This document shows positions 1-11,993 of a stretch of DNA of 64,000 nt, piece by piece. The stretch covers positions 285,903 to 349,902 of the forward strand of contig MNCI01017754.1 in NCBI GenBank assembly GCA_015680685.1, in the 5' to 3' direction. Source of the stretch: Gnetum montanum (Eukaryota; Streptophyta; Gnetopsida; Gnetales; Gnetaceae). The position numbers and the translations under genes were made by a program. Numbering within the stretch: position 1 is the stretch's first letter; every line of letters starts with the position of its first letter. The notes beneath the pieces were generated by a model. The model was not told where the DNA came from and searched no databases. It saw nothing but the letters and a program-made list of their open reading frames with translations.

Positions 1-2034
1 GCGGTAGCTACGACCTCGGCTTTAACTAGATCTAGCTGAGGAAGGTGCAGATCTGGCAAAGGGAGGCGTAGCTAGCGGGCAAATGGGCAAGTAACACAAA
101 GCAACTATTAGCAAGTCTTCCCCTCATCCGGGATTGATAGGGTTTTTGGATTTGCTGTGTATATTTTTTATGTAAGCACCTGGTGGAATCAGCTGTGAAA
201 ACTAGTGAGATGTAACTAGCATTACGATAATACTTCATCAGACAGTTGATAAGAAACGAAATCTGCAATTCGGTCATGTGGCCTCAATATTTTTTTTAAT
301 TAACTTTGGGTTTTGACTATTACTATGTTGTACATTTAACAACCCTTGGTTGCGTACCAAGTAAGTATTAATATTGATTTAAAAATTTTTATATGCTAAG
401 GAGTTATATTGGATAGTTATCCAATAGGACACTTAGCCACCTTTCCATAGTTGTAACTTTGTGTGGAAGTTGCAACTTCCCAGCCTTAATCCCATGATGT
501 TTGTAACCACCACAAAGGCCACTTGTCAACTACAACCTCTTTATCTCCACAATGGCCACTTGTCAACTAAATGGGACACGTGTTAACTGCAACTTGTTTC
601 TCTCCATGGTGAACACTTGGCAACTCAATGAAGACACTTGGCAACTACATGGGGCACTTTTCAACCGTAGCTTTTTTGTCTCTATGGTGGTTAAACCACC
701 CAAGATATTTTGTAACTTCCCTACCTACCTTTGAACCCTATAAAAAGGCTTCAGGGGTCAAGAAGGAAGGAGGAGATTGGGGGGTCTCACTTATCATCAC
801 TTGAGGTCTCACACATCATCATCAAGGGTCTCATTTTCTACTAGCTAGCACTTGGGCTCTCACATGGAGACACTTTGAGTCTTGGGAGAAGAGCATTGTA
901 AAGAAGAAATTGTGAACGATTGCTTGTAAGATGGCTTGCTAAAGAAAATATTTCAGCCTCTTTGTCATGATCCTATGAGTTATGCTTATTTTTTTTTATT
1001 TTTTTTAAATTGTTTAGCTAGCGGTTTAGATAGTATCATCCTTGGAAAGTAATTTTTGGATTTTTAGATTGCTCTTATCGTTCTTGTTGCCCAATAGAAA
1101 TTTCAATTAAAATTTTGCCACAGAAGCGCTTGTGTTTAAAAGCCTTAAGAGCATTTTAGTAGTAAATTTCGTTATTGTGCAACGTATAGGAACTGCTATT
1201 AAGATCATTGTAAGAGAGCCTCTACTTGTAGTCATGCCGTTGAACGATTCAATAGTCAAGAGGATTCAGAAAATCTTTGGTATTTTGATGGGACCAGAAT
1301 AGCTTCTTTTTACCTTTAAAGTGAATCTCCGTGGTATTTCAATTAGAAATTGTCAAGTCTTTTGAAGGTTCTGTTGAATGCAATTTTTGACATCCATTAT
1401 CTAGCCAAAATGGAGTCTCATACGTGGTAGTTTACGCAGCAATATTTTGGTAGCATAGTAGGATTTTCTTGAAGAAATTGCTTATTTGAGCCTTGGGAGT
1501 TTGAACAATTTGTAGATATTGAATTTGGAATAGCTTTATTGCAAAGTGTTTACTCGTGTCATTTTACCTTGTTTAAATATTTGAGGCCTACACAAATCTG
1601 CTTTCTTTTCTGTCTATTTCCATCGAATCTTGCTCTATTTCTAGTTTTCTTGTAGAACTATCTCTTTCTTTGGTGAAAATTAGAGGTAGATTCACAGAGT
1701 TGTGCTCAAATTTTTTTGCAAAATTTTATTTGTTACAAGTAGGTATTATAAGGACTATGTAGACTAGGCAATTGAACAAAATAGGAACTCTCAATAACTC
1801 ATAGTACTTGGCAAAGTTGGCTGAATCTCTTTAAGACAAGTCATCTATAGGTTACACGTAACGCAATCGTTTCATTTTTGACAACTGCATGTCGCAACAG
1901 CACACACACATACTCACATTAACTACTAAGTTTATTTGGAGGTATCTGGGCCTTAGTGTTGCCAGAGACCAGCAGGCACCTAAATCTTGTTCGAGGACAC
2001 TCGTTGGCGGTCGCGTCCCAAACGGTCGCCAACA
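1..2034 (+). repeat. 5' LTR, start cut off by window edge
   Basis: This aligns almost base for base with about 5243-6974. It ends ...GTCGCCAACA at 2034. The part matching 4169-5242 is off the window. It contains short repeats of the phrase CACTTGGCAACT and variants (about 510-660) just upstream of a TATA box, a layout expected for an LTR U3. It is complete where the right LTR has gaps, so it serves as the reference for them. Confidence 0.88.
738..748 (+). promoter_or_regulatory. LTR TATA box
   Basis: CTATAAAAAGG lies downstream of the short CACTTGGCAACT-type repeats and is preserved at 5999-6009 in the other LTR. It is the probable core promoter of the element. Confidence 0.65.
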
Positions 2035-2041
2035 ATTCTTT

Positions 2042-2059
2042 TGGTGCTAGAAGGAGGGC
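2042..2059 (+). other. Probable primer-binding site
   Basis: A TGG-starting stretch (TGGTGCTAGAAGGAGGGC) begins 8 bases after the LTR end. Position and the TGG start fit a tRNA primer site. I could not assign the tRNA by eye. Confidence 0.5.
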
Positions 2060-2159
2060 TGAAAATTCAGCCTCTAGGTTCATAAGCCTTATAATTTTAG
2101 CACATCAACCATTCGTTGTTACTATAAAGGCTTAAGAAATTAAGTACTATTTTTGGTTC

Positions 2160-2765
2160 ATGACCAAGAAGATTGCTATTTTGGAAAGTTTCAAAGGTTC
2201 AAAAGATATTCTGGATTCAAAGATTGATTCTTCATCAGAAGAAGACGAAAAGAAAGATTTTGAATTGGGAACAAGTAGTGGAGTGAAAACTAGAAGATCA
2301 AGAAGATCACCCATTATATCTGGTTTATCAATTCGTAAGAGAAGATCTAGAAAGTCTAAGAGTTCAANTCAACATCAAGATCAAGCTTGTAGGTTGTTTG
2401 TATCAAATCTAAACGATATGGCTCAGATTTGGTGTTCGAACTTACCAAGTAATAGTATTACAAGTTGGGATGACATGAAGAATCTTTTCTTAGCCCAGTT
2501 TGGTAATCAATTAGATCAACAACAACTATACTGTGGGTTGATACAAGCTAAGTAGGGAGTTAAAGAGTTAATTAGAGATTTTAACACTAAGTTTCAACGA
2601 ATTTGTGGACTCTTTCAAAGACAATATAGGCCATCAGAAGAGATGCTTAAAGAAACTTATCTTAAGGTTGTCAACCCCAACATTTCAATTTGGTTAAGGA
2701 GAACTCCAAACTTAACTACACTAAATGACTACTTCAGTGAAGCTATACAGTTAGAAAATAGTTGA
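2160..2765 (+). pseudogene. Gag-like domain, broken by one stop
   Basis: The frame opens at ATG 2160 with a basic, Ser/Arg-rich leader. It continues into a retrotransposon Gag core resembling Retrotrans_gag: a Trp-containing helix (QIWCSNLP), then SWDDMKNLFLAQF, then RDFNTKFQRIC. A TAG at 2553-2555 interrupts it. The same frame then stays open and Gag-like to TGA 2763-2765. An N at 2367 falls in the leader. The protease frame (2762-4033) lies in another frame and begins just as this one ends. Gag would form the particle that packages element RNA. The interruption suggests this copy is inactive. Confidence 0.75.
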
Positions 2766-4033
2766 ATCCGAATCATGAAGAAAATATTGCAATTCAAAAA
2801 AGAGAAGAAAGAGTTATGAATCCTATGCAAGATTTTTCTCAATTTAAATCTTTACTAGGTCCATCTCATGTTAAGATAGAGCAAGAGCATGAAAGAGTAG
2901 GATCTAAAAAAGGACAATTAATGAGAGATATGTCTAACAAAATAGTGAAGCTTGAAAAAGCTTTGGCAAGGGTTAATATCAAGGAAGAAAGGAGAAATAG
3001 AAAGCATAAACATCAAGACACTAAGTTAGTAGAAGATGAGGATAAAAGTGAGCTTATTATGTCCAAATTTCTTGATATTGAATCTGATAATGAGTTATCG
3101 AGTGTTCATTATGCAAGTAAATCTTCTAGNCAAAGCACTCCAAGTCAGTCTTTTAATAGATGGATAAGGAAACCAAGCTTTATTGGTGATGGAGAGTATG
3201 ATTTGATTAAAGATCTTAAACATGTCAAGGCCAATATTAGCTTTTATCAGTTGCTTCAGATAGGAGATCAGCAAGGAAAGGATTTAGAATTCATTAAAAG
3301 TAAAAGGAGAGCTAGAGAATCAGAGTTAAGTTATGTGTCTAATAATGATGAGAAATTAAGGACCTCGTATGATAAGGAAGCTCCTCCTTTTCTTTTGATG
3401 ATGAAGTTAAAGGATAAATACTTACACAATTGTTTGGTTGATTCTAGAGCTACATCTACTATAATGCCATTGTCTATATGTAAGAAACTTGGTTTGATTC
3501 CTGAAAAATCAAATAAAAAGATTGTTCAAGTGGATAAGAGTAGAGTGAAGATTGTGGGTCAATTACCAAATGTTCTATTGAAAATTTCTTCTAAACCCCG
3601 CATCAGAAGTAGAGTAACTATTCAAGTGGTAGATATACCAGATTCACATAGTCTCTTATTGAGTAGAATTTGGAGCAAGAATTGCTCGGGTTACATATCA
3701 ACAGATTATTCTCACATGTGGCTACCTTGGAAAGGAGAACCAAATCAAATATACATCTATAGTGAACCTTTCATGATTGATAACATTACTTCAAATGGAA
3801 AAAGTAAAATGGTTGAAAAGGGTGGTGTTGAAAACAAAATTTGTACACTCAAAGAAAATGAGAATTCATTTGAGAAAGAAGATGAGAGGATTGCTGAAGA
3901 CAAACCTCAAGAGGATCAAGTTGAAAACTCCAACAAACCAAAAAATAATAGAGAGATTGCTTACGAGAGGGCTAGAGATATGAGGATTCCTACCAGCAGA
4001 ATCCTTCCCATTCTCTTCCCATCTCAAGAATAG
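2762..4033 (+). CDS. Retropepsin-bearing ORF of the LTR element
   Basis: A 423-codon open frame immediately follows a stop at 2759-2761. It has no good ATG at its start (first codon TTG), so it was probably made as an extension of Gag. The N-terminal 150 residues are charged and Gag-like. Around residues 205-310 there is an aspartic-protease fold signature: a hydrophobic strand, LVDSRATSTIMP, then later DIPDSHSLLLSRIWSKN and a WLPW segment typical of plant Ty3-type Gag-protease regions. The catalytic triplet is DSR rather than DSG or DTG, which should disable it. The C-terminal 100 residues are Lys/Glu/Asn-rich and the frame ends 135 bp before the right LTR. An N at 3130 lies inside. No RT follows. 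Confidence 0.7.
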   Translation: MNPNHEENIAIQKREERVMNPMQDFSQFKSLLGPSHVKIEQEHERVGSKKGQLMRDMSNKIVKLEKALARVNIKEERRNRKHKHQDTKLVEDEDKSELIMSKFLDIESDNELSSVHYASKSSXQSTPSQSFNRWIRKPSFIGDGEYDLIKDLKHVKANISFYQLLQIGDQQGKDLEFIKSKRRARESELSYVSNNDEKLRTSYDKEAPPFLLMMKLKDKYLHNCLVDSRATSTIMPLSICKKLGLIPEKSNKKIVQVDKSRVKIVGQLPNVLLKISSKPRIRSRVTIQVVDIPDSHSLLLSRIWSKNCSGYISTDYSHMWLPWKGEPNQIYIYSEPFMIDNITSNGKSKMVEKGGVENKICTLKENENSFEKEDERIAEDKPQEDQVENSNKPKNNREIAYERARDMRIPTSRILPILFPSQE

Positions 4034-4154
4034 TCCATGAAAAAAGGACTTAATAATGTACAGTTTGTTTGTTTTGTTAGGAATGAGGTTTTTATACCAT
4101 CAAACCTTATGTTTTAGTTTCAAAATGAGGCTGCATAAATCTCTTTATGCTTTT

Positions 4155-4168
4155 AAAAGGGGGAAAAA
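4155..4168 (+). other. Polypurine tract
   Basis: AAAAGGGGGAAAAA ends exactly at the TG that starts the right LTR. Such a tract primes plus-strand DNA synthesis in LTR elements. Its exact abutment fixes the LTR boundary at 4169. Confidence 0.85.
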
Positions 4169-5998
4169 TGTTGGCACATTTTGGCCATGTAATGGAGCAG
4201 GCTTTGTGAGGTTGTGAAGCTAATAACTAACATTCACCCTAATTTAAACATTGCCAATATTTTATTGGATGAAGACTTGTCAAAGGTGTTGGGTTGGTAG
4301 TTTGAAAGGTTTTTCTCTAATTGATTCACTATCAAATATAGTTTTGTTTAAGACAAATGATCAATTGTTTAGAGTTCATGACAATCCTCTATCAGCTATT
4401 TTAGTGCCAAAAAAAATTCACTAGATCTACAAACATGTATTAATGTACAAGTTAAGAAGTGGGTTTAGTAACCTCCATAAGGTATGGGAAGGTAATGAAT
4501 GTAAGGCAACTTGTAGAAACCAAATGATGCCTTGGAATTGAGAGTTATATTGTTTGGCCTTTGAAATGCCCTCGAAAATTTCATGAGGTTGATATACAAC
4601 GTGTTGAGGTCATATTCAGAAAGATTTATCACAACATTTGTAAATAATATCAATCGATAGGAACATTTGGAACAACTGCAATTGGTACTCAATGAGATTG
4701 TTTAAGTAATTAGATCGTTAACAGTGAATTCAAGGCTGATGTTTTGATGAACAACAAACTCATTGAACTATATGGAAAATGTTTGAAGGATGCAAGTGGT
4801 GGTGTGTCTGGAAGTGGCCCCTGTCAATATGAATCATGTGACAGTATTATATTTCTCTGTACAAAAATTATGGTTTCAAAAGAATGAATAAATAAAAAAA
4901 TAATGATGGAACATCACACAAAGGTTACAAGCAGAACCTAGAAAACCTAGAATTGTGCCTTGAAACCCTTGTCGAAGAGCTCCTGCACTAAAGATCATCT
5001 TGTTGCCACCGCTGCTGCTGGAGTCATTCTAGCCGTTTCTGTTGCTGTTAGCCAGTGCGGCTACTTGTGCGCCAATTTCAGCGTGGGCTGACGCATCAAG
5101 AGCACTAGCGCTAGCGCCTGTGCCGATGTCAGAACCTGCGAGGGAGGACTATGCATGAGTGGAGGAAAAATGGCCGGTGGCAGGAGGATGCACAACGGCG
5201 GATGAAAATTCAATGGCGGAAGAGAAGCCTCTATCACGTGTGTGGCGGCTACAACCTTGGCTTTAATCAAATCTAGCTGAGGAAGGCGCAGATCTAGCAG
5301 AGGGAGGTGTAGATCTAGTAGAGGGAGGCACAGCCAGTAGGCAAAGGGACAAGTAACACAAAGTGACTATCAGCAAGTCTTCACCTCATTCAGGATTGAT
5401 AGGGTTTTTGGATTCGTTGTGTGTATTTTGTATGTAAGCACCTAGTGGAATCAGCTATGAAAACTAGTGAGATGTAACCAGCATTACGACAATACTTCAT
5501 CAGACAGTTGATAAGAAACGAAATCTGCAATTCGGTCACGTGGCCTCAATATTTTTTTTAATTAACTTTGGGTTTTGACTATTACTATGTTGTACATTTG
5601 ACAGCCCTTGGTTGCGTACCAAGTAAGTATTAATATTGATTTAAAAATTTTATATGCTAAGGAGTTATATTGGATAGTTATCCAATAGGACACTTAGCCA
5701 CCTTTCCATAGTTGTAACTTTGTGTGGAAGTTGCAACTTCCTAGCCTTAATCCCATGATGTTTTCAACCACCACAAAGGCCACTTGTCAACTACAACCTC
5801 TTTATCTCCACAATGGCCACTTGTCAACTAAATGGGACACGTGTTAACTGCAACTTGTTTCTCTCCATGGTGAACACTTGGCAACTCCATGAAGACACTT
5901 GGCAACTACATGGGGCACTTTTCAACCGTAGCTTTTTTGTCTCAATGGTGGTTAAACCACCCAAGATATTTTGTAACTTCCCTACCTACCTTTGAACC

Positions 5999-6009
5999 CT
6001 ATAAAAAGG
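5999..6009 (+). promoter_or_regulatory. TATA box of the 3' LTR
   Basis: CTATAAAAAGG is identical to the left-LTR copy at 738-748. Confidence 0.6.
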
Positions 6010-6669
6010 CTTCAAGGGTCAAGGAGGAAGGAGGAGATTGGGGGGTCTCACTTATCATCACTTGAGGTCTCACACATCATCATCAAGGGTCTCATTTTCT
6101 ACTAGCTAGCACTTGGGCTCTCACTTGGAGACACTTTGAGTCTTGGGAGAATAGCATTGTAAAGAAGAAATTGTGAACAATTGCTTGTAAGATGGCTTGC
6201 TAAAGAAAAGATTTCAGCCTCTTTGTCATGATCCTATGAGTTATGCTTATTTTTTTTATTTTGTTTAAATTGTTTAGCTAGCAGTTTAGATAGTATCATC
6301 CTTGGAAAGTAATTTTTGGATTTTTATATTGCTCTTATCGTTCTTGTTGCCCGATAGAAATTTCTGTTAAAATTTTGCCACAGAAGCGCTTGTGTTTAAA
6401 AGTCTTAAGAGCATTTTAGTAGTAAATTTCGTTATTGTGCAATGTATAGGAACTGCTATTAAGATCATTGTAAGAGAGCCTCTACTTGTAGTCATGTCGT
6501 TGAACGATTCAATAGTCAAGAGGGTTCAGAAAATCTTTGGTATTTTGATGGGACCAGAATAGCTTCTTTTTATCTTTAAAGNATACGTGGTGGTTTACGC
6601 AGCAATCTTTTGATATCATAGTAGGATTTTCTTGAAGAAATTGCTTATTTGAGCCTTGGGAGTTTGAAN

Positions 6670-6779
6670 NNNNNNNNNNNNNNNNNNNNNNNNNNNNNNN
6701 NNNNNNNNNNNNNNNNNNNNNNNNNNNNNNNNNNNNNNNNNNNNNNNNNNNNNNNNNNNNNNNNNNNNNNNNNNNNNNN
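6670..6779. other. Assembly gap inside the LTR
   Basis: This is a run of 110 Ns. The flanking bases match left-LTR positions ending at 1505 and resuming at 1840, so the missing sequence is probably about 334 bp, longer than the N run. Confidence 0.8.
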
Positions 6780-6976
6780 GTCATCTATAGTTTACACGTA
6801 ATGCAATCGTTTCATTTTTCACAACTGCACATTGCAACAGCACACACACATACTCACATTAACTACTGAGTTCATTTGGAGGTATCTGGGCCTTGGTGTT
6901 GCCAGAGACCAGCAGGCACCTAAATCTTGTGCGAAGACACTCGTTGGCGGTCGCGTCCCAAACGGTCGCCAACAAT

Positions 6977-8050
6977 AAGAAAATTGAAGGATTCTTTAAT
7001 GTTGTTTTTTATTACTTCTATTGCATCTACTACCTCTTAGTGTTGCATAACCATGACTGTGGCACCTTCTTCCATTTTAAGAACCACCTAGAAAGATGCA
7101 GCATTTCTAGAGATCTACTACAACCATTGGGCTTCTTCTCCTGATTATAGAGAAATCTACCCCCTTGATGGATCAACAGAAAGTATAGGCTGAACCTTAG
7201 CATCAATGACTCAGAAGAGGCTAGATTCATCCCTATTTCCCCAATTGAGAGTTTTAGAAATTTATTGCAGATGGCTCATTAAGGCCCTGTAATCTTGCGG
7301 CGGTGGCAATGGAACTTGTAACTCTCATCATTGCTCTAGCTCTTGTTCTGGCTTCTTCTCTAGTTCCTATTTCTATTCATTATCAAGGACTTTCCTTGGC
7401 ACTGTTGGTTTGAGAAACTTAGAGAATGAAGAATTTTGAACCCTCCTGGAAATGTCATTGGTGTAACCCAGGATTCTAGTGTGCTTGCACAGCTTTCTGA
7501 TTAGAAAGGGGAATGGAAGTGTCAGCTTCCCTACCTTTCTTTCGTTGAATTACCTTTGAATCTCCATGAAGTAAAATTGGGCAAGGTTTGCATTATATTT
7601 TCCCATAAAGATTGCACCTCCTTTGGCTACATAGTTTGATATCCTATTGAGCTCTTTAATGGGGAAGAGATGGTATGTGTCAATTTTGAAATAAATCCTC
7701 TTTTTCAAAGTCAACTCACTGTATATTTTTTCCTTCTTTTTTATATATACATTTCATCTATAACTTCCTTATTTTTGCATCAGAACTTGTGGATAGGTGT
7801 GCTACCTTGGCCCCCACATTTGGTATATTTAGAGCCTCTAAAATAGCCTTGACTAAGAAGTAAATAGAGACACCACCAATGTTGATGGTGGTGCCCTCCT
7901 CTTTATTGTGCCAAAATTGGTATGTCTCACTGAGGTACCATTTCCCACTTTCAAAAAGAATGTGCCATAAAGGTGATGCCTAAAGCTGAATTTTAACGGC
8001 CTCAGGGACAGATTCCATGAATGTTCTGAAGCTCATTTCCATGATAACCG
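6977..8050 (-). pseudogene. Decayed coding region of unknown identity
   Basis: Reading leftward from about 8042, one can follow protein-like sequence through several stops and at least one frame change. Examples are a stretch with FESGKWYLSETYQFW at roughly 7960-7890, INIGGVSIYFLVKAILEALNIPN next to it, then YHLFPIKELNRISNYVAKGGAIF near 7640, and VGKLTLPFPFLIRKLCK near 7520. The composition is that of a real protein, and it stops where the long-LTR element ends at 6974, so that element may have landed in it. I do not recognise the family. A retrotransposon Gag or other plant transposon protein is possible. Confidence 0.4.
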
Positions 8051-8830
8051 TGGCCAACATGGATCACTCCTAGATGGCCTGAAGGCATTCTTGGGATGAT
8101 GTGAGGTGTTGTCCCTACACTTAAGCCTTAGGTCCCAAAGCCTCTACTTGGACTGACTACCTTGTAACAGGGACCTCTTAATGAATGCTAAATGATTGGG
8201 CACCTATTCTTAATGCTCAGCTAGTGGGCGTTGTTCTCCTAGTTGACCTCTGCCACCTCTTGGGCATTTTCTTGCACCTTGCAAAGGTCCTTCTTGTCCT
8301 CCTCTTTTTGGGGCCATCTACAATTAATTAAGGATTTTGGATTACCAAGGTGTTTTTCATTTATAATAAATAGGTTTATGCCTTACTCACATCCTTAGTT
8401 CCATTAAGTTCTTAGTTCATGTGATTGTAGAGTTAGAAAAATTTGAAGAAAGATCCTCAAAAAGTATTAACTTCTTTTATGACTGACAATTTTGATCTCT
8501 TAAGTGAGATAATTAAGGATTTTAGCATGCATACAACTGATTGTTGAATAAAATACTTTAAATTTTTTAACATTCATACCCTTATAATACCTTCTATGTG
8601 ATAGAAAATTTTAAAAAATTGACGTAAGTTTTCCACACAAGCACCCCCGCCCTTAACGAAATCAAACACTCTGAGATCAAATAGGTTCAAAAACCATGGA
8701 AATAGGAGCAACATGAAGCTAGGTATTGCTTGTGGAAGTTGGATGCACATAGCTCTTAGTTGAGAGAGAAAAATGCAAAAAATCCTCTAGCTTCAATTGA
8801 TGATAATGAATTTTGAAGCATTGTAGCAGC

Positions 8831-8912
8831 CCTATTTATAGGTTTTTGTCAACTCGATATCAGGTACTCGACATCGAGTAGCTAATATCGACTCCCACTT
8901 GATATTAGGTGT
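8831..8912 (-). promoter_or_regulatory. LTR-like promoter of copy A
   Basis: On the minus strand, a cluster of dyads built on TCGATATTAG, CTCGATGTCGAG and GATATCGAG stands just upstream of CCTATAAATAGG (8842-8831). Copy B has the equivalent TCTATAAATATG near 41849-41838. The clustered dyads plus TATA fit the U3/R junction of the 3' LTR. Confidence 0.5.
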
Positions 8913-10472
8913 ATTAAAATTACACCTCATGGGGACATTCAACATGGAAAATGAAGCTCTGTGATTGGTTGGAAGATTTTATGTAAAGTCCAAATTTTTT
9001 GGGTAAGTGAGAAGACATATTTAGGCACCGGTAATGTTAAAAGATGGAATTGTAGGAATTAAAAGTTTTGGAAGATGTAAGAAAATGGTGTTGATTCCAT
9101 GATATAGAATGGATAGGTTATAAGATCAGCGAAGGTATTGAGATTGACATTTATGCACTTGGAAGGTTCAAGATGATGAAGTTATGTTAGACAAGTATAA
9201 GTTACAAAAGTTATACAAGTGGGTCCTCCCAAAAGTAGGCTCTAGCCCTTAATACCCTTTTATAACCACACCTAAAAATGTTTATAGCCACCAAAGGGGT
9301 TGATTACAATGCATACCTGTTGAGAAAAACACACATGTTAAAACCACTAATTTGAGAAAATAACTCTATGTTACAAAAAACCACAAGTTATGATCATATG
9401 GACAATGACATGAGATGGATTTTAGAAAGGATTATAGAGATTGAGACGTGAGATGCCTTACCATAGGCATAATGAATCCCTGTGTGTTATTAATGGTTAA
9501 AGTAATCATTATCCTTTCTTTCCAAGATTCAAACCAAGTCCAAACGACATTTCAATGACATCACACTATTTTATCTCTTTGATTAACAACCATAATACTA
9601 CCATTGTTTTAAGGAGTAACATCACTTAGTGTTTTGTCCAAGGGAGGAGTTTATTTATGGCACTCTACTTTGCTCTTTCTATTTTGGATTTCTAAGAAGC
9701 CACCAACCTTCAAGCATGGGTAACATGTATTTTCAATGGAACCCTCTAAAACTTATTCCATGTCCTTTTATTTTATTTTCATCTATGTCAACCTTACTAT
9801 AGGACTACCTTTAGACATGAGTAAGAAGTCTTTCTAATGACATGGTAAGGCAGCACTTATTTTACTCTTATGACATGGTAAGGCAACACTTATTTTACTC
9901 TTACTCCTACTTTTCATTAGATTTACAAGGACATAATTACATCCTTGGAAACATAATAAAACATACAAAAACAGTCAAAGAGATTCACAAATTCCCTTGA
10001 TGTCACACCCTTCACATTCCTACTTGGTTCTTCACTTTTCTATCCAAGCATGGTGATTACGAGTTTATTCTTAGTTTGATGATGGAATAGAATATCATTA
10101 TGACCATGGTAAGAACCTCTTATTAATGGAATGGAATGGATGGATGACATGGCATCACTATCTAGATAATCAGTCCCTCATGAATTTGGCAACATAGAGA
10201 AAACCTCACCTCAATGGGCTACATCATGTTTTTTTATTCACAATCAAGATTACCGATAAAGGAAATAAAAACAAAGTGTGGAAAAAGTTGAAAAAGATGG
10301 AAAAAATTGGTATCAAGAAATGAGAAAATGATAGAAAATTATAAAACAAAAATATGGAAAACACTTATTAATTCTTGATTTTAGGATGGGGAATCTCCCC
10401 TACAACTAAGCTTTTGACCATGATAATAATTAATAAGTGAGCAAGTAGGCTCCATGCATACGTGAAATGGTG

Positions 10473-10664
10473 TTAACCCTCATTGTTAAGCCAGTAGGTG
10501 TCTTTCGATTTAGTGGCAACTATGTAGATGGGTTGTTGCTCACACACTTGGTTTTTAAACATACGGTGGATCAAATTAGAAGTTGTGTTAACTTTGCAAA
10601 TGTCTGGCCTGTGACTAGACCCTTTATCATGATTAGTTATGCATGGATTCTTTTGTCTCTCCAT
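10473..10664 (-). pseudogene. Conserved C-terminal Gag segment, copy A
   Basis: An open stretch begins MERQKNPCITNHDKG and contains QVCEQQPIY. The same segment appears in copy B (43653-43294) and copy C (62244-62599). Three diverged copies keep its length and motifs, which argues that it was once translated. Its function is unknown. Confidence 0.55.
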
Positions 10665-11993
10665 AGTGCTAGATTCATTACTTTTGTTAGATGTTGGAGT
10701 AACGACAGAGGTCAGCCTCTATGTAAGATTGGAGGACATTGGTCATGAAAGGAAGGGTGTTGTACTTGATTGGCATTGTGTTGGTTTTGATGAGTTAGTG
10801 GGTCTATGAGTGATATGCTTACACATGGGAACTATCGTAAAGAAAGGGCATTTCTAATATTATTGTGGGGACCTCCTGGAAATATCATTTCTATGTATGT
10901 TCATAGCATAAGTGGCATTCTTTCATTGATGTTGTGGTGCTTAACCTTCCTATGTTATTGGCTATGACATGTGATGGAGGTGAGTACGAGAGTATTAAGG
11001 ATATGATGGAGAGTGAGAGATGTGAGGTGGTAAACTCATGGAAGATGTTGTAGGTTGATGATATTCGGGAGAGTGGTAGTAGTGATTTGAGGTAGATGAA
11101 GTAGAACTACATGGGGACATAGGTTGTTGAACATAGTATCTAGACAAGTCCAACTAATAATAGGGGTAGCACTAGGTTGATGATGGCCTTCCCCATGATT
11201 GTGGGTTTTTCTACTATGGTTGATGATAGTTTTGAGGCTGATAAGAAGTACCATCAAGATAGTGCGGTTAATTATAGGATTGTCTATAATTACCTTGTGA
11301 GTAAAGTAATTTCCTAGGCATTTGCTTTTGTACAAACTTGGGAATCAATGAAAAAGCCCAATACTCATGTACATGTAACATGAATGGGCACCTTTGGATG
11401 GTCATATAGGTAGATGTCACATCCATCATCTTCTTCGGTGGTTGAGTCTATAGCCTCTTCTTCTACGATCATTTCCCCTTTTTGCTACCTATCTCTTGGT
11501 CCCTTTTCCTCCTTTTTTGTGATCACTTGATTTGTTTTGCGCTACTCTCTCCTCTATGGTTTCCACGCAAGTTGTAACTTTCTCATTTATCCATTACAAC
11601 ATCTTATCTAGCCTTACCTGAAGTTGAGCAATAGATTGTTGCATTGGCAAGGTTTGTTGTGAAATCACGTCATCAAGAGCTATCTCTTTCTCCTTATCAT
11701 AGATATGGATCCTCTTCTTTTGAAGAGTTGGATCCTAGTGATATTTCTCAACATTTTCATGGTTACATATCTATCCTTCTTCTTTTTCCACATGCTAGAT
11801 TATCCTTTGGATCTAATGGGTTCCCAATTCATATAATCGACCTTGAGCATAGTTTGCAAAGGTCTTTATCATTTAACTATGAAGCCAATCTATGATGTGG
11901 AAACGTTGCTCTTCCTTAGAGATACAGTGGAGAATAGTATCTATCTAGGGCCATATCCAAGGGTTCATGTTGTTCCTATTTCCATCCTTGGAT

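Larger units (their letters stand above)
1..6974 (+). mobile_element. LTR retrotransposon with very long LTRs and a Gag-protease-only interior
   Basis: Two long direct repeats, 1-2034 and 4169-6974, flank a 2134-bp interior. The right repeat opens with TGTTGGC and closes with GCCAACA, a perfect 7-bp terminal inverted repeat. The left repeat ends with the same GCCAACA. A polypurine tract abuts the right repeat and a TGG-starting primer-site candidate follows the left one. The interior codes only for a Gag-like domain and a retropepsin-like domain. No RT, RNase H or integrase is visible, so the copy would need enzymes from elsewhere (the LARD/TR-GAG type of non-autonomous element). Single Ns at 2367 and 3130 could hide missing sequence. 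The 5' end of the left LTR lies outside the window, so no target duplication can be checked. Confidence 0.88.
4169..6974 (+). repeat. 3' LTR, 2.8 kb, with gaps
   Basis: It begins TGTTGGCACA and ends GCCAACA. The first 1.07 kb has no partner in the window because the left LTR is cut. The stretch about 4980-5240 is richer in GC than its surroundings. Relative to the left LTR it lacks the counterpart of 1322-1419 (replaced by a single N at 6582) and has 110 Ns where the left LTR has about 334 bp. Other differences are scattered substitutions, so the insertion is not very old. Confidence 0.88.

Noticed and set aside
552-734. 60-codon open frames in both LTRs (also 5813-5995)
   Set aside because: They sit in the U3 repeat region just before the TATA box, so they would not be in the element's transcript start; no domain.
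10467-10748. Plus-strand open frames within copies A and B (for example 12186-12482, 45152-45433)
   Set aside because: All are opposite the Gag coding strand of the element.
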